Of a stretch of 64,000 nt of DNA, positions 8,158-15,250 are shown piece after piece. This DNA comes from JAVBTT01 sp031556035. GTDB lineage: Bacteria > Bacillota > Clostridia > Oscillospirales > UBA929. A model generated the notes under the pieces. That model worked only from the letters and a program-made list of their open reading frames with translations. It had not been told where the DNA came from and made no database searches. Every line of letters starts with the position of its first letter. The stretch's first letter is position 1. The stretch is taken from the NCBI GenBank assembly GCA_031556035.1, contig JAVBTT010000009.1, positions 1 through 64,000 of the forward strand, in the 5' to 3' direction. The position numbers were made by a program, and so were the translations under genes.

Positions 8158-8934
8158 ATGGGCGATAAAAGGCAGACAGAAATGGTACACGGTTATGAAA
8201 TTATGCAGACCGTCGTTTTCGAGAACAATCGTGGCATCGCACTCGCCGAAAACCCGAACGCCGTCCAGCCCTATGTGACATGGATGTTCACCGAGAATGC
8301 GGACGGCAAGCGCGACTACGAGTGGGGCCACTACACATCGAATAAAGGCAAAGCCAGCGCGGACTTTGACGCCCGTGTCGCCAAATATATGGATGACTAC
8401 GACGTTTCGGAACGAAAGGTTCAGCCCGTGCAGGAAACCTACAAGTATTACTCCACGCAACGCCCGGTGGACATCGGCACATTTCCCAAGACCGAGGGCG
8501 GGCCGCGTGAAATCGTCAACTTCGATAAGCGCGAGCCTGTGGAGCACGGGCGGTTTATGGCGTGGGGTTATCTCGAATATTCCGCTCCGCTGACGAAAAA
8601 GCAGATGGATGATTACGAGCTGCGCCCCGCCATCGCAAATCCCGACCGCAAACGTATGGAGGAACAGGCGCAGGTCGTCGGCAAATGGGAGCAGGCGCAC
8701 CGCGTCCCCGACGTCCGGCGGCTGGCATGGTGGTACCTCGATTTTGGCGTTTTCGTTGCCAAGGAGGTTGTCACGCCCGAACAACTTGCCGAACGGCATA
8801 ATCAGGTCGTCGCGGTCAAGGAACGCGCTGCGCTGAAACCGATTGCGGAGCAGCTTGCCGATGCGGGGAGACAAATCGAGCGCGGTACAGATGCATCAAT
8901 AAGGAAAAATGACAAGTCCCATGAGGACAGATAG
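8158..8934 (+). CDS. ICE accessory protein, unknown function
   Basis: This 258-residue soluble protein has two related segments. The first (GYEIMQTVVFENNRGIALAE, PYVTWMFTENADGKRDYEWGHY) and the second (KYYSTQRPVDIGTFPK, VEHGRFMAWGYLEYSAPLT) are both found in large accessory proteins of Clostridial ICEs, where they accompany YodL- or DUF4316-type domains. I do not know a function. The ATG at 8158 is preferred over a TTG at 8143 because GGAGGA lies 7 bases before it. Its place before the DUF4316-like gene and mobC suggests a link with DNA processing or anti-restriction; this is speculation from context. Confidence 0.65.
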   Translation: MGDKRQTEMVHGYEIMQTVVFENNRGIALAENPNAVQPYVTWMFTENADGKRDYEWGHYTSNKGKASADFDARVAKYMDDYDVSERKVQPVQETYKYYSTQRPVDIGTFPKTEGGPREIVNFDKREPVEHGRFMAWGYLEYSAPLTKKQMDDYELRPAIANPDRKRMEEQAQVVGKWEQAHRVPDVRRLAWWYLDFGVFVAKEVVTPEQLAERHNQVVAVKERAALKPIAEQLADAGRQIERGTDASIRKNDKSHEDR

Positions 8935-8946
8935 GAGGTTTCAGGC

Positions 8947-9126
8947 ATGAATGAAAAGGACAATTATCTCAAAAACGCAGAGCTGTCCACCGAACAGAAT
9001 TTCAATCTGGTGGACGGCATTTTGAACAATACGCCAATCGTACCCGTCCCCGCGCCGGAGGATAGGCCGATTGACCGGGTGAAGCCACCCACCGAGAAGA
9101 AACGCTGCCGGGAGCGCGAGCGATGA
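8947..9126 (+). CDS. DUF4316-like small protein
   Basis: A 59-codon frame encodes NEKDNYLKNAELSTEQNFNL followed by VDGILNN and a Pro-rich basic tail. The NYLKNAE...QN...DGILNN pattern is the one I associate with DUF4316, a domain found in ICE proteins. AGGAGG lies 9 bases before the ATG. The stop overlaps the mobC start (ATGA), so it is probably co-translated with mobC. Confidence 0.65.
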   Translation: MNEKDNYLKNAELSTEQNFNLVDGILNNTPIVPVPAPEDRPIDRVKPPTEKKRCRERER

Positions 9127-9470
9127 AGCCCAATCGTGCCCGCGACATTCCGCTTTATGTCATGGTGTCGCATGCCGAATATGAACAGATACAGGAGCGC
9201 ATGACAGAGGCCGGGACGGTCAACATGGGTGCGTTTATCCGTAAGATGGCGCTCAACGGCTATGTGCTGCACGTTGACCTCTCCCCGGTGCGTGATCTTG
9301 TTTCCCTGCAACGGCGTTGCTCCAACAATCTCAATCAGATTGCGATAAATGCCAACACCTACGGCGGTGTCTATCCGCAGGAGATCGCGGCACTGCAACG
9401 GGACTACGCCGCGCTGTGGGGCCCGCTCTCGGAGCTGCTCAATCAGCTTGCGGGAATCGTGAAGATGTGA
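9123..9470 (+). CDS. mobC: MobC-like relaxosome protein
   Basis: This 115-residue protein has a ribbon-helix-helix-like start (RDIPLYVMVSHAEYEQIQERMTEAG, MGAFIRKMALNGY) and the MobC signature QRRCSNNLNQIAINANTYGGVYPQEI. MobC proteins help the relaxase melt and nick oriT. Here it lies about 1.2 kb upstream of the relaxase, and a terminator and two small genes intervene. That split is common in this ICE family. Confidence 0.9.
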   Translation: MKPNRARDIPLYVMVSHAEYEQIQERMTEAGTVNMGAFIRKMALNGYVLHVDLSPVRDLVSLQRRCSNNLNQIAINANTYGGVYPQEIAALQRDYAALWGPLSELLNQLAGIVKM

Positions 9471-9472
9471 CA

Positions 9473-9522
9473 ATGGGGAGCATCGGCCACTTCATCAAGT
9501 GCCGATTGCTCCCCATTTTTTT
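9473..9522 (+). terminator. intrinsic terminator after mobC
   Basis: A long hairpin with arms ATGGGGAGCATCGGCCACTT and AAGTGCCGATTGCTCCCCAT (one bulge) is followed by TTTTTTT. It begins two bases after the mobC stop and ends the long transfer operon. Confidence 0.9.
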
Positions 9523-9537
9523 CATATCCTCCAAACT

Positions 9538-9556
9538 TCGGGTCAAGATGGCCCGG
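9538..9556. repeat. 19-bp palindromic ICE repeat, copy 5
   Basis: TCGGGTCAAGATGGCCCGG lies just after the mobC terminator, in the gap before the convergent small membrane gene. It differs at four positions from the perfect palindrome. Confidence 0.65.
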
Positions 9557-9602
9557 TGCTGTATCTTTGGTTATAAGGTGGAGAAAAAGATTACTTCGCT
9601 CT

Positions 9603-9977
9603 TTACATCGCAAATGCGGTAATCCAAAAACAGATTGCCGCAACCAATGATAACGGCGTCATCACATATCTTTCTTTTTTGCTTTTCGACAGCGCGTTCA
9701 TTATCATATTCAGCGACAGATATGCGGCAAAGAATTTACAGGTACCTTTGGTTACAACAGACGGAAACCACAAAGGGATATGTCCGCCCGCTTGCAGAAC
9801 GACAATAATGGCCAAGAGTTGGATTAAAAATGAGCAACCCGCTACTATTCTGACCTTCGGCGGCAATATTTTGTGCTGGCCGCCCATCGTAAACTCTCCA
9901 AAAGGCAACCCCAAAGCTACAAGCAATGTCAGGATTGCTATAACTGTAAACAGAATTGCTGCTAATTCTGCCAGCAT
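9603..9977 (-). CDS. small four-helix membrane protein
   Basis: This 124-residue hydrophobic protein has four likely transmembrane helices: AELAAILFTVIAILTLLVAL, RIVAGCSFLIQLLAIIVVL, FFAAYLSLNMIMNAL and MTPLSLVAAICFWITAFAM. The ATG at 9977 is chosen because GGGAGGT lies 6 bases before it; an ATG 14 codons upstream lacks a site. It is the only minus-strand gene between mobC and the relaxase and has lower GC than its neighbours, so it is probably cargo. I do not recognise the family. Confidence 0.65.
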   Translation of the reverse strand: MLAELAAILFTVIAILTLLVALGLPFGEFTMGGQHKILPPKVRIVAGCSFLIQLLAIIVVLQAGGHIPLWFPSVVTKGTCKFFAAYLSLNMIMNALSKSKKERYVMTPLSLVAAICFWITAFAM

Positions 9978-10078
9978 AATAATACCTCCCGGCACAATAT
10001 ATAAGTACCGTTTATACATCTTACTCTTCTAAAGCCAATTATACATTTGGCTGACCAAATCCACAAGCGCAATTCGCC

Positions 10079-10097
10079 TCGAGCCAACTTGGCCCGA
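10079..10097. repeat. 19-bp palindromic ICE repeat, copy 6
   Basis: TCGAGCCAACTTGGCCCGA differs from the perfect palindrome at one base. It lies in the divergent gap between the small membrane protein gene and the CD1845-type gene. Confidence 0.75.
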
Positions 10098-10163
10098 TGT
10101 ATAAACAAGTCTTCGGCCATTTGGGGACAAGAATTACTCATCTCAAATTTGTCTCTGGGAGAT

Positions 10164-10192
10164 TTGCGTTAAGAAAACAGCCTTGTTACAAT
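10164..10192 (+). promoter_or_regulatory. promoter of the CD1845-type gene
   Basis: TTGCGT (10164-10169) and TACAAT (10187-10192) are separated by 17 bases, about 50 bases before the gene start. Confidence 0.6.
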
Positions 10193-10241
10193 GGATGTGT
10201 AAGATATACCTATGTTGTTTTTGTGATAAGGAGGCTGCTTT

Positions 10242-10532
10242 ATGCGCGTCATTTTGAAAATCCTCGCCGCTCCGTTTGTGGTGGTGCTGACCGTTTTATG
10301 GGCGGTCATGGTGTTCCTGTTTTGCTGGGCTGAGACAATTCTGCATTTCGCATCGGGCATTGCCGGGCTGCTTGCCGTTGTCCTGTTATTTATGGGACAA
10401 ACCACGGGTGGAATTGTGTTCGCGGTCATCGCGTTTCTCATTTCCCCGGTCGGCATACCCGCGATTGCCAAATGGCTTATCGACAGGCTCGACGACCTGA
10501 ACGACTCGCTCAAGACTTTTATTACAACATAA
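10242..10532 (+). CDS. CD1845 family membrane protein
   Basis: This 96-residue protein has two or three membrane helices (FVVVLTVLWAVMVFLFCW, SGIAGLLAVVLLFMGQTTGGIVFAVIAFLIS) and the conserved end SPVGIPAIAKWLIDRLDDLN. It matches the CD1845-type proteins that lie directly before the relaxase gene in Clostridial ICEs. AAGGAGG lies 10 bases before the ATG. The function is unknown; a link to relaxosome docking at the membrane is suggested only by position. Confidence 0.82.
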   Translation: MRVILKILAAPFVVVLTVLWAVMVFLFCWAETILHFASGIAGLLAVVLLFMGQTTGGIVFAVIAFLISPVGIPAIAKWLIDRLDDLNDSLKTFITT

Positions 10533-10593
10533 TTTAGGGCACCGGTGTTCTCCGCAAAATCGCAGATTTTGTGGGGTGGGAGGTTAGCCCGAA

Positions 10594-10642
10594 GCGCAAA
10601 CAAAAGCGACCGTCGATTTGTGGCGGTCGTTTTTGTTTGCGC
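10594..10642 (+). other. 19-bp-stem hairpin before the relaxase (candidate oriT or attenuator)
   Basis: Arms GCGCAAACAAAAGCGACCG and CGGTCGTTTTTGTTTGCGC pair over 19 bp with one G-T pair around an 11-base loop. It lies 25 bases before the relaxase start. MOB elements often keep oriT inverted repeats directly upstream of the relaxase, so an oriT role is possible. The T-rich 3' arm would also allow transcription attenuation. Confidence 0.6.
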
Positions 10643-10667
10643 TCAGACCGGAAAGGAGGACTGCCGC

Positions 10668-12071
10668 ATGGCTACGACATATCTAAAACCGTATAAACCA
10701 TCAAAAAGCATGACTGCTGTTGACACCACGAAAGACCGTTTCGATTATGGGTTAAATCCGAAAAAGTGCGCGGCGGTCTGTTCATACCTCTGCGAACCGG
10801 AGACTGCCCACGCCGAGTTTCTGATTGTGAAGAACCAATACGAGGCGGTGACAGGCCGCGCCGCCGAAAAGGGGCATCTATTTTTTCAAATACGGCAAGC
10901 GTTCCCACCCGGTGAAATATCGGTGGAGGATGCTCAGAAAATCGGCTACGAAACAGCCATGCGCTGGACAAAGGGCAAACATCAGTTTTTCGTTTGCACC
11001 CATAATGACAAGGGGCACCTGCACAACCACATTTACTATAATGCCACCGCGGAGGACAGTACCCGGAAGTTTCACAATTTCCTCGGTTCGTCCTTTCACG
11101 TCCGTCGGCTCTCCGACCATATATGTCTTGAACACAACCTGTCAGTCATTGTCAATCCGAAGCAGCACAGCAAGGGACAATTCAAACATTATGGCGATTG
11201 GCTCGGTAAAGATAAACAGCCCTCATTTCAAGAGCGGCTAAAGGCTGCGATTGACACGGTTCTATCTTCACAGCCAAAGGATTTTAACGCTTTTCTCGCG
11301 GCCATGGCAGAGGCAGGATTCGAGCATAAATGGGGACGTGGCGGCGTCCTCTCATTCCGCGTCGAGGGGCAGGAGCGATTTACCCGGCTCCGGGCATCCA
11401 CCCTGGGTGACGGCTATGATTTGGAGGATATACGCGCTGTCATTGAGGGACGAATATCACTGCCGGAAAACAGAGTGAAATCCTCGCAGCGCAAGGTCAA
11501 TCTTGTCATCGACATTCAAGAAAAACTGCGGGACGGCAAGGGTGCGGCATACGCCTGGTGGGCAACCGTCTACAATCTCAAGCAGATGGCCGCCGCGCTT
11601 CAATATTTACAGGAAAACCATTTGCTTGAATACGACGCCCTGATGGCGAAAGCGGAGTCGGCGACTGAGCGTTTTCACAGCGTCGGAGGTGCACTAAAGC
11701 AGACTGAGGCGTCAATGAAACGTAACGCGGAACTTAGGGCTGCGATTGCCGATTATGCCCGGACGCGTCCCGTCTTCGAGGAATACAAAGCGCGGAAATA
11801 CAGCAACAAATATTTGGCGGAGCATGAGGCTGACATCGCAGTCTACCGGGCGGCACAAGCTACCATGCGGGAGCTGCTAAATGGGGAGCGGCTGCCTAAG
11901 ATGGACGTGCTCAAAACAGAGTGGCAGACGCTGGCGGCGATGAAAAAGTCCGGCTACCGCGACTACCGCGCCGCTCAGGATGCTATGCGCGAGGTCATCG
12001 CCGTCAAAGCGAATATTGACCACCTGCTCGGCATCACGGGCAGGGACAAAAACAAGGAACAGGCACGTTAG
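10668..12071 (+). CDS. MOB-family relaxase
   Basis: This 467-residue protein has the relaxase metal-binding motif as HNDKGHLHNHIYYN at about residues 110-123 (the HxxxHxH triad), preceded by SYLCEPETAHAEFLIVKN and the helical KIGYETAMRWTKGKHQFFV. The C-terminal half is helical and charged, as in MobA/VirD2-like relaxases of Clostridial mobile elements. The enzyme nicks oriT, stays covalently attached to the 5' end and leads the strand into the channel. The ATG at 10668 has AAAGGAGGA 7 bases upstream. The gene looks intact, so the element may still be mobilized by a helper even though virB4 is broken. Confidence 0.9.
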   Translation: MATTYLKPYKPSKSMTAVDTTKDRFDYGLNPKKCAAVCSYLCEPETAHAEFLIVKNQYEAVTGRAAEKGHLFFQIRQAFPPGEISVEDAQKIGYETAMRWTKGKHQFFVCTHNDKGHLHNHIYYNATAEDSTRKFHNFLGSSFHVRRLSDHICLEHNLSVIVNPKQHSKGQFKHYGDWLGKDKQPSFQERLKAAIDTVLSSQPKDFNAFLAAMAEAGFEHKWGRGGVLSFRVEGQERFTRLRASTLGDGYDLEDIRAVIEGRISLPENRVKSSQRKVNLVIDIQEKLRDGKGAAYAWWATVYNLKQMAAALQYLQENHLLEYDALMAKAESATERFHSVGGALKQTEASMKRNAELRAAIADYARTRPVFEEYKARKYSNKYLAEHEADIAVYRAAQATMRELLNGERLPKMDVLKTEWQTLAAMKKSGYRDYRAAQDAMREVIAVKANIDHLLGITGRDKNKEQAR

Positions 12072-12110
12072 CGTGTGTGACGCAACACAAGGCCGACAGG
12101 CCGCAAAACC

Positions 12111-12129
12111 TCGGGCCAACTTGGCCCGA
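12111..12129. repeat. 19-bp palindromic ICE repeat, copy 7 (perfect)
   Basis: TCGGGCCAACTTGGCCCGA lies 40 bases after the relaxase stop and is identical to copy 2. No copy is found beyond this point, so the repeat marks the transfer and mobilization part of the ICE and not the restriction-modification cargo. Confidence 0.85.
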
Positions 12130-12166
12130 GGTTATATGGGTTTGGGGCTTGCCCCAACAAGCGTTT

Positions 12167-12190
12167 TTCAAGTGTGTATAGACACTTGAA
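12167..12190. other. perfect 9-bp inverted repeat after the relaxase
   Basis: TTCAAGTGT and ACACTTGAA flank a 6-base loop (GTATAG). There is no clear T run on either strand, so it is more likely a protein site or a module boundary than a terminator. The rest of 12,130-12,277 holds nothing I can assign. Confidence 0.45.
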
Positions 12191-12277
12191 TTGCTTGCCA
12201 TTAGCGGAGAGCCCCAATAAGTATTAATCGCTGGATTGTCTACGTTCAATGTTCGTCAGGAATACACACCCATAGAA

Positions 12278-15235
12278 TTACGTTATCATTTCGCTTTCAA
12301 GCGGTTTACCCTCGGTGTTGTATGTGGTTGAAAACACCATATCGGACAGCCACTTTTTGAACGCCGGGTTGTCGTTGAACTGTTTGAACAGCTCCATGTT
12401 GTCGGACATGATGCTGAAGATGACCGACTGCAGCACACGGTCGCTCTCTGTTCGGGCCTCCTGTTTGTCGGCATTCCGCATGGCGTTTTGATAGGTCTGA
12501 TCCTTGGAAACCATCGCAGGTATTCTGGATATCTGCTGCCGGACATTGTCCGCATCTTTCCAGTCGATGTTTCCGAAAAGGTCATTGAAGGTTGTGAGAA
12601 TGCTGGAAAGCAGATCAAGCTCCGGGTCGCGTTTGCCGCCGATGCCGCCTGTCGGTACAGGCTCAACTTCCACGTCCGCATCTTCAAGCTGAATCGACAT
12701 CTGTGCCTTTGCCTCAGCGCGGTAGCTCTCGAGATCAATCGCATCCAATATCCCTGCAGACAAATCTTCCTCCACCGGCGATGGCAGCTTTGGCAGAAGC
12801 AGGTTCATAAAGATCGAAAGTTTTTCCCATTCTGGGTTTCCATACGGCAGAATCGCGCCTAAGAAACCGTAGGTGCGGACAAAGCCCTTTGCGGAGGATT
12901 TGAATTCGACCTGCGCGTTTTCATCAAGGGCTTTGTATAGGCTTGCGCAAACGTCGAGAATCGGGTCGAGCTTGTCCCGTTCAGACCCGCTTAGATACAG
13001 CTCGACAAAGCTGTCGATGTGGTATTGCGTGTAAACTTCGTGCTTTTCCATCGCCGAGATGAGGTCGTAGAGCTTGTTCGGGTCGGTCTCGCTGGACAGG
13101 ATGGTCGTGCGGTAATAGCGCGAAAACGCCTCCTGTATCTCCTCCGGGTCATTGGCGAAGTCGAGGACGAAGGTGTCGAGCTTGCCCGGATGGGCACGGT
13201 TGAGGCGAGACAGCGTCTGCACCGCTTTGATGTCCGTCAGCATCTTGTCAACGTACATCGTATGCAGCAGCGGTTCGTCGTAGCCTGTCTGGAATTTATC
13301 GGCGACGATTAAGAAGCGGTATGGGTCTATCTTAAAAGTCTTTTCGATGGCATTGCTGGGGAAGCCGTTGATTAACGATTCGTTTACTGCTTTCCCCTCG
13401 TACTCTTTGTCGCCGCTGAATGCGAGAATGGCTTTGTACGGACTTTTGCGCGCTTCAAGGCAGCGACCGATGGCATAGTAATAATCGATGGCGCGCTCGA
13501 TTCCGGCGGTTACAACCATCGCGCGGGCTTTCCCTCCGATTTTGCCTTTGGCGATGACCTGCTCATGGAAATGTTCCACGATCATCTCGGCCTTCACGGA
13601 CATGGGGAAGCTGTCGCTCTCGACAAATTTGCGGAGCTTTTTCTGCGCTTTCTTTTTATCAAATTCCGGGTCATCGGCAAGAGTTTTAATGAGCTTGTAA
13701 TAGCTCTGTATCGGCGTGTAGAAGCGCAGTACATCGAGGATGAAGCCCTCTTGTATGGCCTGCTTCATCGAGTAGTTGTGGAATGGGACATGCTTGACCG
13801 TGCCGTCGGACTGCGGTACAGGCACACCGAACATTTCGAGCGTTTTGTTCTTTGGCGTTGCAGTAAAGGCGAAGTAACTCGCGTTTTTTAGCATCTTGCG
13901 GCCTTCTACGAGCTTGTTGATCTTATCTTCCACATCGTCGTTCGGGTCGTAGTCACCGCCGAGGGCGATGTTCATCTGCGCCGACATGCTGCCGCTCTGG
14001 CTGCTGTGCGCCTCATCTATAATGATGGCGAACTTGCGGTTCTTGTGCGCCGTGCCGATGTCGTTGAGGATAATCGGGAATTTATGAACCGTAGTGATGA
14101 TGATCTTTTTGCCGCCCATGATGGCTTCTTTAAGATCGGCGGAGTGTTCCGCCCACGCCACGGTGTTTGATACCTGCATAAACTGCCGGATAGTATTCTT
14201 GATCTGGCGGTCGAGGTTGACGCGGTCGGTGACCACGACCACCGAATCGATGACGTTTTGTCCGTCGACCTCCAAGCCGACGAGCTGATGAGCCAGCCAC
14301 GCAATGGAATTAGATTTACCGCTTCCGGCGCTGTGCTGGATCAGATATTTCTGGCCGACTCCGTTTTTGCGGACATCGGCAAGCAGCGCCTTGACGACCG
14401 TCAGCTGGTGGTAGCGCGGGAATATCTGCTTATAGCTGACCTTGCCCGTGTCGTTGTCCTTTTCCTCAATCGCCTGCGCGTAGTTTTCGATGATGTTGGC
14501 AAGCTCGAGCTTTGTGAGCGTTTCTTTCCAGAGGTAGTCCGTCATGATCCCGTCAGGGTTGGGAGGGTTGCCCGCACCGTCGTTATACCCCTTGTCAAAG
14601 GGCAGGAACCACGATTTTTTGCCGTCGAGCTTGGTGCAGAACTTGATCCGCGCATCATCGACTGCAAAATGCACCATACACCGCTTGAACTGGAACAGCA
14701 GCTCCTTCGGGTCGCGGTCGGTTTGATACTGGTACACCGCGTCCTCGACATCCTGCTTGGTGAGCTGGTTTTTCAGCTCGCAGGTCATCACGGGAAGTCC
14801 ATTGATGAAGATCGCCAAGTCCAGCGCCAGCTTTGTGTTGTCGTTCGAATACTGCAACTGCCGCGTGACGCTGAATATGTTCTTGTCGAAAAGCTCTTTC
14901 GCCTTCGGGTTCTTCTCCGAGGGGGTCATATAAAACATAATGAGGCTGGCCGGATACGCCTTGATGCCGTTTCGCAACACGTCGACCACACCGCGCTTGG
15001 CGATCTCGCCGCGCAATCGGTCGAGGAACTGCACCCGCTTCAGCTCGCTGCCACGAATACCGAGCTTTTCCACCTGCTCCGGCTGGGTGTCCTCCAAGAA
15101 GTGGAACAGGCGCACCTCGTCAACGGCGTAATCGCGGTTATAGTCCGCGCTCACGCCTTGCTCAAATTGATTCTGCTCGATGAGCCATTTGACGATTAAG
15201 GCTTCGAGGCCGGATTCCTTTGTGTTGGTTGGCAT
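12278..15235 (-). CDS. hsdR: type I restriction enzyme, R subunit
   Basis: This 985-residue protein is the motor and nuclease of a type I restriction system. The nuclease motif lies at about residues 137-155 (DLAIFINGLPVMTCELKNQ, the D...ExK signature). The helicase core has Walker A GSGKSNS near 306 and the DEAH-type motif IIDEAHSSQ near 407, then FTATPKN and a second RecA fold with TLSRLNRAHPG. The C-terminal helical domain would dock on HsdM2S. Length is normal for the family. It is the last gene of the minus-strand operon hsdM-hsdS-hsdR, 15 bases after hsdS, with GAGGTG before the ATG. Confidence 0.95.
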   Translation of the reverse strand: MPTNTKESGLEALIVKWLIEQNQFEQGVSADYNRDYAVDEVRLFHFLEDTQPEQVEKLGIRGSELKRVQFLDRLRGEIAKRGVVDVLRNGIKAYPASLIMFYMTPSEKNPKAKELFDKNIFSVTRQLQYSNDNTKLALDLAIFINGLPVMTCELKNQLTKQDVEDAVYQYQTDRDPKELLFQFKRCMVHFAVDDARIKFCTKLDGKKSWFLPFDKGYNDGAGNPPNPDGIMTDYLWKETLTKLELANIIENYAQAIEEKDNDTGKVSYKQIFPRYHQLTVVKALLADVRKNGVGQKYLIQHSAGSGKSNSIAWLAHQLVGLEVDGQNVIDSVVVVTDRVNLDRQIKNTIRQFMQVSNTVAWAEHSADLKEAIMGGKKIIITTVHKFPIILNDIGTAHKNRKFAIIIDEAHSSQSGSMSAQMNIALGGDYDPNDDVEDKINKLVEGRKMLKNASYFAFTATPKNKTLEMFGVPVPQSDGTVKHVPFHNYSMKQAIQEGFILDVLRFYTPIQSYYKLIKTLADDPEFDKKKAQKKLRKFVESDSFPMSVKAEMIVEHFHEQVIAKGKIGGKARAMVVTAGIERAIDYYYAIGRCLEARKSPYKAILAFSGDKEYEGKAVNESLINGFPSNAIEKTFKIDPYRFLIVADKFQTGYDEPLLHTMYVDKMLTDIKAVQTLSRLNRAHPGKLDTFVLDFANDPEEIQEAFSRYYRTTILSSETDPNKLYDLISAMEKHEVYTQYHIDSFVELYLSGSERDKLDPILDVCASLYKALDENAQVEFKSSAKGFVRTYGFLGAILPYGNPEWEKLSIFMNLLLPKLPSPVEEDLSAGILDAIDLESYRAEAKAQMSIQLEDADVEVEPVPTGGIGGKRDPELDLLSSILTTFNDLFGNIDWKDADNVRQQISRIPAMVSKDQTYQNAMRNADKQEARTESDRVLQSVIFSIMSDNMELFKQFNDNPAFKKWLSDMVFSTTYNTEGKPLESEMIT

Positions 15236-15250
15236 GGTGTGTCACCTCAC

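Noticed and set aside
10097..10333. 78-codon plus-strand frame before the CD1845-type gene
   Set aside because: It overlaps the promoter and start of the CD1845-type gene, lacks a ribosome binding site and has no family-like sequence.
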